From Brevundimonas vitisensis (GTDB taxonomy: Bacteria > Pseudomonadota > Alphaproteobacteria > Caulobacterales > Caulobacteraceae), in contig NZ_CP067977.1 in NCBI RefSeq assembly GCF_016656965.1, positions 2,008,501 through 2,072,500 on the forward strand: 64,000 nt of DNA, in the 5' to 3' direction. The position numbers and the translations under genes were made by a program. Under the pieces are notes generated by a model. That model did not search any database and was not told where the DNA came from. It saw only the letters and a list, made by a program, of their open reading frames with translations. Positions 27,722 to 35,342 of this stretch are shown one piece after another (the first letter of the stretch is position 1; each line of letters opens with the position of its first letter).

Positions 27722-28681
27722 ATGAAGATCCTGACACAGACCCTGGCCCTCGGTGCCTGCGCTGCCCTGACCCTGGCTTGCGGAGCTCCGGCGATGGCTC
27801 AGGATCACGCGCATCACGGGCATGCCGCACATGGCCATGCCCATGCCGACTTCCAGTCCGGCCGGTTCCATGTCCGGGTGGACGGGCTTGAGGGCGGCCC
27901 CGACATCATCCTGATCCCCGGTCTGTCGTCGTCGCCAGAGGTCTGGGACGGCCTGACCGAACAGCTGAAGGGCCGCTATCGCGTCCACCGCATCCACGTC
28001 CAGGGCTTTGCCGGGGCCCCGGCCATGGACAATGCCCAAGGCGAGACCCCCGCGCCGGTCGCCGCGCCGGTGGCCGAGGACATCGCCCGGTACATTGCCG
28101 AACAAGGGCTGGATAAGCCTGCCGTCATCGGTCACTCGATGGGCGGCACCATGGCCATGATGCTGGCCGCCCGCCATCCCGACAGCGTGGGCAAGCTGAT
28201 GGTGGTGGACATGATCCCCTTCATGGGCGCGATGTTCGGGGCGCCGGGCACCACGGCCGAGTCCGTCATCCCGACCGCCGACATGATCTATCGCGGCATG
28301 CGCAGCGCCGCCCCCGAAGTCTATCAGGCCCAGGCAGCCCAGGCCGTCACCGGCATGATCGCCACCGAGTCCCTCAGGGCCGGTCCGTTGCAGGACGTCG
28401 CCACCAGCGACCAGGCCGTGTCCTCCGCCGCCTATCGCGAACTGATCGTGACCGATCTTCGCCCCGAACTGGGCCGGATCACTGCCCCCACGCGCGTCCT
28501 GTATGTGAAGTTCAATGATCCGCGCATGACGCCTGAAATCACCGATGGCATCTACCGCGCCTCGTTCGCGAACCTGCCCTCGGCGACCCTGATCCGCATC
28601 GACGACAGCGCGCACTTCATCATGCTGGATCAGCCGGCCCGCTTTGCGGCCGAGGTCGAGGCCTTCCTCGCGGCGGAATAG
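27722..28681 (+). CDS. Exported alpha/beta hydrolase with His-rich N-terminus
   Basis: A 319-residue hydrolase with a signal peptide (MKILTQTLALGACAALTLAC, cleavage near AMAQ at about 28). The mature N-terminus is strikingly His-rich (DHAHHGHAAHGHAHADF). The catalytic domain shows the oxyanion region LIPGLSSSPEVWDGL, nucleophile GHSMGG (about 139-144) and catalytic His in DDSAHFIMLDQP near the end. It is probably periplasmic, or a lipoprotein if the Cys in TLACGAPA is lipidated. The substrate is unknown. Confidence 0.87.
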   Translation: MKILTQTLALGACAALTLACGAPAMAQDHAHHGHAAHGHAHADFQSGRFHVRVDGLEGGPDIILIPGLSSSPEVWDGLTEQLKGRYRVHRIHVQGFAGAPAMDNAQGETPAPVAAPVAEDIARYIAEQGLDKPAVIGHSMGGTMAMMLAARHPDSVGKLMVVDMIPFMGAMFGAPGTTAESVIPTADMIYRGMRSAAPEVYQAQAAQAVTGMIATESLRAGPLQDVATSDQAVSSAAYRELIVTDLRPELGRITAPTRVLYVKFNDPRMTPEITDGIYRASFANLPSATLIRIDDSAHFIMLDQPARFAAEVEAFLAAE

Positions 28682-28698
28682 GGCCGCCTTTCTTTCGG

Positions 28699-28743
28699 CC
28701 GAAACACCGCTCACGCTCGCGTGAGACGCGGGGGGCGTTTCGG
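28699..28743. repeat. Nested inverted repeat upstream of the PBP1A gene
   Basis: Outer arms CCGAAAC (28699) and GTTTCGG (28737) enclose an inner palindrome CTCACGC-TC-GCGTGAG. Just before it, GGCCG...CGGCC (28682-28700) makes another hairpin. It may be a terminator for the hydrolase gene or a REP-like element. No T tract follows. Confidence 0.45.
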
Positions 28744-28795
28744 ATCGGTGTCCGGCAGGCTAAGACAGTCTGGCGCGGGTGATGAGAGGGCGAGC

Positions 28796-30895
28796 ATGGC
28801 GGGTTTCGGACGCGGAACGGGAAACGGTGCGGCGGATGGCCCGGCCCAGCCGCGCACGCCGTTGCAGCGCCTGCTGTACTGGACCGCCGTCGTCGGCGTC
28901 TGGGGGCTGATCTTCCTGGTCGTCCTGTTCGCCGTCTTTGCACGGGACCTGCCGGATACCTCGGCCCTTTATGAGATCGATCGCCAGCCCTCGATCACCT
29001 ATCTGGACCGCAATGGTGCCCTGATCGCGGTACGCGGCACCCAGCAGGCCCCGCCCGCCGATCTGGCGGCCCTGCCCGACTATGTCCCCGCCGCCTTCGT
29101 GGCGATCGAGGACCGCCGCTTCTGGCACCACCCCGGCTTCGACCCGGTCGGCATGTTCCGCGCCGCCGCCGCCAATATGCGGGCCGGGCGGGTGGTTCAG
29201 GGCGGGTCGACGATCACCCAGCAGTTGGCCAAGAACCTGTTCCTGACGCCCGATCAGAACCTGCGACGCAAGGCACAGGAGCTGATCCTGGCCGTCTGGC
29301 TGGAACTGAAATTCTCCAAGGAAGAGATTCTCGCCCTCTATCTGAACCGGGTCTATTTCGGCGCGGGCGCTTACGGCATCGAGGCGGCGTCCCAGCGGTA
29401 TTTCGACAAGCCCGCGACGCGGCTCACCGTCGGCGAGGCGGCCCTGCTGGCCGGCCTTCTGAAGGCCCCGTCCCGCTATTCGCCGGTTTCGGAGCGGGAA
29501 CGGGCTGCCGCCCGCGCGACCGTCGTTCTGGACGAGATGGAAGAGGCCGGCGTCATCACATCGGAGCAGCGGGCCGAGGCCGTGCTGCGTCCCGTCACCG
29601 TGTCGCGCACCCTGGCCAGCCAACATGCCCATTACTTCATCGACTGGCTGGACCAGGAGATCCGGGGCCTGGTCGGTGAGCCGACCGAGGACCTGATCGT
29701 CGAGACGACGCTGGACCTGACGCTTCAGACCGAGGCCGAACGGTCGGTGCGCCGCATCCTGGAACGCGACGGGTCCAAGGGGGTCGAACAGGCAGCCCTG
29801 GTCGCCCTGGATGGCGAGGGACGGGTGCGCGCCATGATCGGCGGCGCCTCCTATGCCGACAGCCAGTTCAACCGCGCCGTCGACGCTCGGCGCCAGGCGG
29901 GATCGGCGTTCAAACCGTTCGTCTATCTGGCGGCGCTGGAGGCTGGCTATACGCCCGAGAGCCGGGTGGTGGACGAGCCGTTCCGCATCGGCTCCTGGTC
30001 GCCGCGCAACTATTCCGGCCGCTTCGCCGGCGAGATGAGCCTGGCCAATGCCGTGGCCCAGTCGACAAACACGGTGGCGGCGCGACTGGCCGACGAGGTC
30101 GGACGCGACAATGTCTCGCGCGCGGCGCGGCGCCTGGGCATCTCCAGCCGGATCGGCCTGGAACCGGCCATGGCCCTGGGGGCGGTCGAGGTCTCGCCCC
30201 TGGAAATGGCCCAGGCCTATGACGCCTTCGCCAACGGCGGTCGCCGGGTCGAGGCCTATGGCATCAGCCGCATCCGAACGCCCCAGGGCCGGGTCATCTA
30301 TCAGCGCTCGGCGCGCGAGGGCCGCTCGGTCCAGGTCATCAACAATCCGCCGCTCTATTACATGAACCAGATGCTGCGGGGCGTGGTGACCGGCGGCACC
30401 GGCACGGGCGTGGCCATCTCGGGCCGTGACATCGCGGGCAAGACGGGCACGACGTCCGATTACAAGGACGCCTGGTTCGTCGGCTACACCGGCGGTTTCG
30501 TCACCGCCGTCTGGGTCGGCAAGGACGACAACACGGCCATGCGCGGCGTCACCGGCGGCTCCTCGCCTGCCGCCATCTGGCGCGGCTTCATGACCTCGGC
30601 CCTGCCGCGTCTGAACGTCCAGCCCATTCCCGACGGTCCGCCCATGCCCGAAGGCTGGCAGCCGCCCAATCCGGTCGAGGACCTGATTTCCTCCGTCGGC
30701 GATCCGTTCGGTGACGTGCCCGAAGGCGAGACGCCGCCTGATAATCCGGCACCCAATCCGGAACTGCCCGTCGTCCGCCCGACCACACCTCAGCCCCAGG
30801 CCCCTCGGCCCCAGGCCCCGCCGCGTGATGAGCCCGCGCAGCGGCCAGAACCGGCCCTGCCGCCTGAGAAGAAGGCCGATCCGCTGTTCTTCTGA
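28796..30895 (+). CDS. Bifunctional penicillin-binding protein 1A
   Basis: Class A PBP: polymerises glycan strands and cross-links peptides in the periplasm. It has 699 residues. There is one N-terminal membrane anchor (about 28-50). Glycosyltransferase GT51 motifs: AIEDRRFWHHPGFDP (about 103), GGSTITQQLAKNLFL, and the KFSKEEILALYLNRVYFG helix. Transpeptidase motifs: SAFKP (active Ser), STN in AQSTNTVAARLA, and KTGTTSDYKDAWF. The C-terminal 100 residues are a Pro/Glu-rich low-complexity tail (PQPQAPRPQAPPRDEP). The ATG at 28796 follows a GAGAGGG site. Confidence 0.94.
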   Translation: MAGFGRGTGNGAADGPAQPRTPLQRLLYWTAVVGVWGLIFLVVLFAVFARDLPDTSALYEIDRQPSITYLDRNGALIAVRGTQQAPPADLAALPDYVPAAFVAIEDRRFWHHPGFDPVGMFRAAAANMRAGRVVQGGSTITQQLAKNLFLTPDQNLRRKAQELILAVWLELKFSKEEILALYLNRVYFGAGAYGIEAASQRYFDKPATRLTVGEAALLAGLLKAPSRYSPVSERERAAARATVVLDEMEEAGVITSEQRAEAVLRPVTVSRTLASQHAHYFIDWLDQEIRGLVGEPTEDLIVETTLDLTLQTEAERSVRRILERDGSKGVEQAALVALDGEGRVRAMIGGASYADSQFNRAVDARRQAGSAFKPFVYLAALEAGYTPESRVVDEPFRIGSWSPRNYSGRFAGEMSLANAVAQSTNTVAARLADEVGRDNVSRAARRLGISSRIGLEPAMALGAVEVSPLEMAQAYDAFANGGRRVEAYGISRIRTPQGRVIYQRSAREGRSVQVINNPPLYYMNQMLRGVVTGGTGTGVAISGRDIAGKTGTTSDYKDAWFVGYTGGFVTAVWVGKDDNTAMRGVTGGSSPAAIWRGFMTSALPRLNVQPIPDGPPMPEGWQPPNPVEDLISSVGDPFGDVPEGETPPDNPAPNPELPVVRPTTPQPQAPRPQAPPRDEPAQRPEPALPPEKKADPLFF

Positions 30896-30901
30896 CGCCG
30901 A

Positions 30902-31639
30902 TCAGGCGGCCCCGACCCCGTGCAGGGCGGGGCCGTGTTCGCGCAGCCATGCGCGATAGGGGCGGTGGTCACCCACCAGCCGGTGGACCACGGCCCAATA
31001 GGCCGGACTGTGATCCGCATGGACCAGATGGGCCACTTCGTGCGCGGCCAGATAGTCGATGACCTCCGGCGGGGCCATGACCACGCGCCACGAGTATCGA
31101 ATGGTTCGGTTGTGCGGGCTGCACGAGCCCCAGCGCGATTTCGGATCGCCGATCGAGACCTTGACCGGCCGCTGACCCAGGGCGTCCAGATGGACCTGGG
31201 TGCGGGCCACCAGCACCTGCCGGGCCTCGCGTTTCAGCAGGGTCAGAACGCGCCGGACATAGGCCTCGCCCGTTCCGCCCGAGACGATCAGTGGCCCTTG
31301 AACGTCGTGCGTCAGCCGGGCCGCCGTGCTGCCCGGCCCGGCCACCAGCCGTGTCGGACGCCCGAACAGGTCCAGTATTTGACCGGGTTCCAGCGGTGAT
31401 CGTTCGGCCCGGTGCGACAGGCGCTCAGCGATCCAGGCGGACTTGGTGCGCGCAAAGGCGACGGCCTGGTCCAGGCGCCGCTCGCTGGGTGCCACCAGGA
31501 CGGCCTCGCCCTGACGGGCATCGATGCGGATGGAGATGCGGCGCGCGCGGGGATTGACCGACAGCCGAACCGGATTGCCGTCAAGCGGCAGTCGCTGGCC
31601 GTTCCGATAGAGGGTCGTCGCCGGCCGTTGAAACATCAT
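30902..31639 (-). CDS. YgjP-type metallopeptidase (SprT/M48-like)
   Basis: A 245-residue zinc-metallopeptidase of the YgjP/DUF45 family. The zinc motif HEVAHLVHADHSPAYW (His-Glu-x-x-His, about 199-203) is at the C-terminus, preceded by the family signature GDPKSRWGSCSPHNRTIRYSW (given as KSRWGSCS). No signal peptide. The start is ATG at 31639 (a second ATG follows directly). Its first 59 bases overlap the end of the upstream PHB depolymerase in another frame. Its substrate is unknown. Confidence 0.86.
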   Translation of the reverse strand: MMFQRPATTLYRNGQRLPLDGNPVRLSVNPRARRISIRIDARQGEAVLVAPSERRLDQAVAFARTKSAWIAERLSHRAERSPLEPGQILDLFGRPTRLVAGPGSTAARLTHDVQGPLIVSGGTGEAYVRRVLTLLKREARQVLVARTQVHLDALGQRPVKVSIGDPKSRWGSCSPHNRTIRYSWRVVMAPPEVIDYLAAHEVAHLVHADHSPAYWAVVHRLVGDHRPYRAWLREHGPALHGVGAA

Positions 31640-32897
31640 CGCCAATGTCGCCGATCGCGCTGCTGCGGGCAATGAAGTCTCGCACGCGCGGATAGATTTC
31701 GGTCTCGAACCGTCGCCCGTTGAAGACACCATAGTGGCCGACGTCCGGCTGGACATGCAGCACCCGCCGATCGTCGGGAATATTGGGTGTCAGGACGTGA
31801 GCGGCCTGGGTCTGGCCGACGCCGGAGATGTCGTCCTTTTCCCCTTCGACGGTCATCAGGGCGATGTCCGTGATGGCCGCCAGATCGACCCGGCGACCCC
31901 GGTGCTCCAGCTCGCCCTTCGCCAGCAGGTGGCGCTGGAACACGATGTCGATGGTCTGGAGATAGAACTCCTCGCTCAGATCCAGCACCGACAGGTATTC
32001 GTCGTAGAATTCCTCGTGCTTTTCGGTCGCGCTGCCGTCGCCCTGAACCAGGTTCTGGAAATAGCGGCGATGGGCGTCCAGGTGCTTTTCCTCGTTCATG
32101 GACATGAAGCTGTAGAGCTGGACGAACCCCGGATACACCCGCCGTCCGAACCCCGGATAGGGCCAGGGGACGGTGTGGATCATGTTGGACCGGAACCAGG
32201 TGAAGGGCTTGGCCTCTGCCAGCTGGTTGGTCACGGTCGGCGACAGGCGCGCATCGATCGGCGAGCCCATGAAGGTCATCGAGGCCGGACGGCAGGGATC
32301 CTCATCCTCGGCCATCAGGGCGGCGGCGGCCAGGACCGGCGGGCCCGGCTGGCAGACACCGACCACATGTGTGCCCGGTCCGATGGCCGACAGCATGTCG
32401 CGGACGTGGTCGATATAGTCGAAGAAGTCGAACCGCCCTTCCAGCATGGGCACCTGCCGGGCGTTCACCCAGTCGGTCACATAGACGTCGTGGTCCGCCA
32501 GAAAGGTCTCGACCGTGCCGCGCAGCAGGGTGGCATAGTGACCCGACAGAGGTGCCACGATCAGGACGGCAGGCCCGTCTGCCGGTTTGCCGGCGCGCTC
32601 CAGGTCCTCGGGGTTGCGGACGAAGCGAACCAGTCGGCACCAGGCCGAGGTCCAGACCACTTCCTCGGTCGTGCGGACAGGCCGGTCGGCCACGGTGACG
32701 ACATCCAGCCGCCAGGCCGGCTTGCCATAGCGACGGGTCAGCCCCTCGAACAGCTCAGCGGATGCATAGGCCGTTCGGCCGATGGCCGTGTCGGAAGCCA
32801 GATTGAAGGGAGAGGACCAGAACTCGCGGGCCAGCTGGGCCCCGAACCGGAACGGCATCGCCGAGTGATAGGCGAGCTCGTGAAGCGAATAGAGCAT
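31581..32897 (-). CDS. phaZ: Intracellular polyhydroxyalkanoate depolymerase
   Basis: Mobilises stored PHB in the cytoplasm. It has 438 residues, of the PhaZ1 type with a Cys nucleophile: GVCQPGPPVLAA (Cys about 177). Other family blocks are VLIVAPLSGHYATLLRGTV, DWVNARQVP, GRFDFFDYIDHV and the C-terminal VGHYGVFNGRRFETEIYP with catalytic His. ATG at 32897 (MLYSLHELAYHSAMPF) is chosen over an in-frame codon at 32954. An inverted repeat TTGCC-GCAG-GGCAA lies 27 bp upstream (32924-32937) and could be a PhaR site. Confidence 0.93.
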   Translation of the reverse strand: MLYSLHELAYHSAMPFRFGAQLAREFWSSPFNLASDTAIGRTAYASAELFEGLTRRYGKPAWRLDVVTVADRPVRTTEEVVWTSAWCRLVRFVRNPEDLERAGKPADGPAVLIVAPLSGHYATLLRGTVETFLADHDVYVTDWVNARQVPMLEGRFDFFDYIDHVRDMLSAIGPGTHVVGVCQPGPPVLAAAALMAEDEDPCRPASMTFMGSPIDARLSPTVTNQLAEAKPFTWFRSNMIHTVPWPYPGFGRRVYPGFVQLYSFMSMNEEKHLDAHRRYFQNLVQGDGSATEKHEEFYDEYLSVLDLSEEFYLQTIDIVFQRHLLAKGELEHRGRRVDLAAITDIALMTVEGEKDDISGVGQTQAAHVLTPNIPDDRRVLHVQPDVGHYGVFNGRRFETEIYPRVRDFIARSSAIGDIGDDVSTAGDDPLSERPATAA

Positions 32898-33008
32898 GAA
32901 TGTCCGTCTGACGGCCGCAGCCTTTGCCGCAGGGCAACATAGAACGCCCCGCACTGCAAAAGGATTATCATCGGATCGTGAAATCGTGACCCGATGCCTG
33001 TGACCGCT

Positions 33009-33521
33009 CTATTCCTCGCGCCGCCGGCGCTGGCCGAAGGTTGGTGCTGCCGCCTTCTGTTCGGCCCAATAGGCAGCGCCATCGCGCGGCTTGAACATGG
33101 TCCGGGGCGTGCCATTGCGGGCCACGACGGCAAAGGTGTTGGTGCTGGCCTGATAGTAGAGCTTGTCGCCATTGGGCCGTTCCACCATCTCGGCATCGGC
33201 GGGCGGATTGCCGGTAAAGGCGGTCAACTTGGCCAGATAGTCCTCGGCCGACCGGGCCCCGAAATCGGCACCGTTGGTGTCGAACAGACGCTGAACCTTG
33301 GCATCGACGGTTTCTCTGCGATTGCCGGTGACGACGGTGCGCGCCGCCGGGGCCGTGTCCAGGGACGCCGCCGTTTCGGGGGCCGGACCTGAGGTCAGGG
33401 CCACGCCACCGGCTGCTTCCACCGCGCGATCGCGCGTCTGGACCGCCGATCCGCCGTTGTCGCAACCCGTCACCAACAGGGCGATCAGACCAAAGGCCGT
33501 CGCCGTCATACCGCCACGCAT
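33009..33521 (-). CDS. Putative lipoprotein with a toxin-fold-like C-terminal domain
   Basis: A 170-residue protein. The lipobox ALLVTGC places the lipidated Cys at 20. A Ser/Ala/Pro linker reaches residue about 70. The C-terminal 90 residues (VQRLFDTNGADFGARSAEDY, then LYYQASTNTFAVVARNGTPR, TMFKPRDG) resemble the small domain found at the tips of many polymorphic toxins and in BECR-fold nucleases. The usual leading His appears replaced by Asp (LFDTNG). It could be an inactive or re-purposed copy. Family recognition is by eye and tentative. Confidence 0.65.
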   Translation of the reverse strand: MRGGMTATAFGLIALLVTGCDNGGSAVQTRDRAVEAAGGVALTSGPAPETAASLDTAPAARTVVTGNRRETVDAKVQRLFDTNGADFGARSAEDYLAKLTAFTGNPPADAEMVERPNGDKLYYQASTNTFAVVARNGTPRTMFKPRDGAAYWAEQKAAAPTFGQRRRREE

Positions 33522-33625
33522 TCAACCCTCCCGTGCAAAACCCGCCGAACGCAGTTAGTCACACGCTGATCGTTCTTGCAATGTTCTTTTTTGCGCCGAT
33601 CGGTCCGGTCCGCTACACCCGCCGA

Positions 33626-34861
33626 ATGTCCGCACTGTCCGAACGCAAGATCCTGCTGATCGTCGGGGGTGGCATCGCCGCCTACAAGGCGCTGGAGCTT
33701 GTGCGCCTGATCCGCAAGGCCGGGGGCCAGGTCCGGACGGTGCTGACCCACGGCGGCAGCCAGTTCGTTACCCCCCTGTCGCTGGCGGCCCTGACCGGTC
33801 ATCCGGTGCACCAGGCCCTGTTCTCACCCGAGGACGAGACAACCATGGGCCATATCGAGCTGTCGCGCTGGGCCGATCTTGTGGTGGTGGCACCGGCCAC
33901 TGCGGGCCTGATCGCCAAGGCCGCCCACGGCATGGCCGACGACCTGGCCTCCACCACCCTTCTGGCCACGGACAAGCGGGTGCTGCTGGCCCCGGCGATG
34001 AACGTCCGCATGTGGCTCCACCCGGCGGTCCAGGCCAATGTGCAACGCCTGACGGGGTTCGAGGGCCTGCACGGCATGACCGTGGTCGGCCCCGACGACG
34101 GAGAGATGGCCTGCGGCGAGTTCGGGCCGGGCCGTATGGCTGAACCCGCCGCTATCCTGGAAGCGATCCAGGGCTTGCTGGCCGGCACCGCCGGTCGTCC
34201 CCTGGCCGGACGCCGCGCCGTGGTCACAGCCGGGCCGACCTTCGAGCCGATCGATCCGGTGCGGGGCCTGACCAACCGGTCCAGCGGCAAACAGGGCTAT
34301 GCCATCGCCGCGGCCCTGGCCGAGCGGGGGGCGGAGGTCACCTTGGTTTCGGGCCCGGTGGCCCTGGCTGTGCCGCCCGGCGTGAACCGGGTGTCTGTCG
34401 AAACGGCGGTCCAGATGCAGGCGGCGGTCGAGGCCGTCCTGTCCGATCCGGCCGGGCCTGCAGACATCGCGGTGATGAGTGCCGCCGTCGCCGACTGGCG
34501 GATCGACACGGTCGCAGGCGGCAAGATCAAGAAGGCACCGGGCGGCCCGCCGACCTTCAGCCTGATCGAAAACCCCGACATCCTGGCCGGGGTCTCCGCG
34601 CCCGGCCCCCTTCGCCCGGCCCTCGTGGTCGGTTTCGCCGCCGAGACGACAGACCTGGAAGCCAACGCCCGTGCCAAGCTGTCGCGCAAGGGCTGTGACT
34701 GGATCGTCGGCAACGATGTCTCGGCCGATGTCTTCGGAGCCGAGGCCAATGCCGTGACCCTGTTCCGCCGGGACGGCACGACACAGACTTGGGCGCGTCA
34801 GTCCAAGACGGCGGTGGCCCAGGCTCTGGCCGACCGCATCGCCGACCATTTCAACGCCTGA
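33626..34861 (+). CDS. coaBC: Bifunctional phosphopantothenoylcysteine decarboxylase/synthase
   Basis: Two steps of coenzyme A synthesis. It has 411 residues. The CoaC (N-terminal, about 1-185) part has GGGIAAYKALELVRLIRK, the PAMNVRMWLHP substrate loop and catalytic Cys in MACGEFGPGRM. The CoaB (C-terminal) part has TAGPTFEPIDPVRGLTNRSSG with KQGYAIAAALAERGAEV (given in two pieces) and the dimer loop KIKKAPGGPP. The ATG at 33626 (MSALSERKILLIVGGG) is preferred to one at 33533. dut follows after 14 bp, a common alphaproteobacterial pairing. Confidence 0.95.
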   Translation: MSALSERKILLIVGGGIAAYKALELVRLIRKAGGQVRTVLTHGGSQFVTPLSLAALTGHPVHQALFSPEDETTMGHIELSRWADLVVVAPATAGLIAKAAHGMADDLASTTLLATDKRVLLAPAMNVRMWLHPAVQANVQRLTGFEGLHGMTVVGPDDGEMACGEFGPGRMAEPAAILEAIQGLLAGTAGRPLAGRRAVVTAGPTFEPIDPVRGLTNRSSGKQGYAIAAALAERGAEVTLVSGPVALAVPPGVNRVSVETAVQMQAAVEAVLSDPAGPADIAVMSAAVADWRIDTVAGGKIKKAPGGPPTFSLIENPDILAGVSAPGPLRPALVVGFAAETTDLEANARAKLSRKGCDWIVGNDVSADVFGAEANAVTLFRRDGTTQTWARQSKTAVAQALADRIADHFNA

Positions 34862-34875
34862 AAGATCCATAACCC

Positions 34876-35325
34876 ATGACGACCGTCCGCTTCCTGCGCC
34901 TGGACCATGCCCATGACCTGCCGCTTCCGGCCTATGAGACGGCGGGTTCGGCGGGCATGGACCTGAGGGCCGCCGTGCCGCACGAGTCGCCGCTGACCCT
35001 GCCGCCGGGCGGGCGGGCGCTTGTCCCCACGGGTCTGAAGATGGCGCTGGATCACGGCTATGAGGCCCAGGTCCGGCCGCGGTCGGGCCTGGCGCTGAAA
35101 CACGGCATCACCTGCCTGAACAGTCCGGGCACCATCGATGCCGACTATCGCGGCGAGGTCGGCGTGATCCTGATCAACCACGGCGACGAGCCCTTTGTGA
35201 TCCGGCGCGGTGAACGCATTGCCCAGATGGTCATCGCCGCGGTGGCCCAGGCGACCGTCGCCGAGGTCGAAGGCCTGGACGACACGGCGCGTGGCACCGG
35301 CGGTTTCGGCTCTACCGGTCGCTAG
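34876..35325 (+). CDS. dut: dUTP diphosphatase
   Basis: Hydrolyses dUTP to dUMP, keeping uracil out of DNA. It has 149 residues, trimeric type. All five motifs are visible: AGMDLRAA (1), [10 protein letters not shown] (2), [15 protein letters not shown] (3), [10 protein letters not shown] (4), and the flexible C-terminal arm [11 protein letters not shown] (5). It is co-transcribed with coaBC. Confidence 0.96.
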   Translation: MTTVRFLRLDHAHDLPLPAYETAGSAGMDLRAAVPHESPLTLPPGGRALVPTGLKMALDHGYEAQVRPRSGLALKHGITCLNSPGTIDADYRGEVGVILINHGDEPFVIRRGERIAQMVIAAVAQATVAEVEGLDDTARGTGGFGSTGR

Positions 35326-35342
35326 CCGCGCGACCTGTCCCC

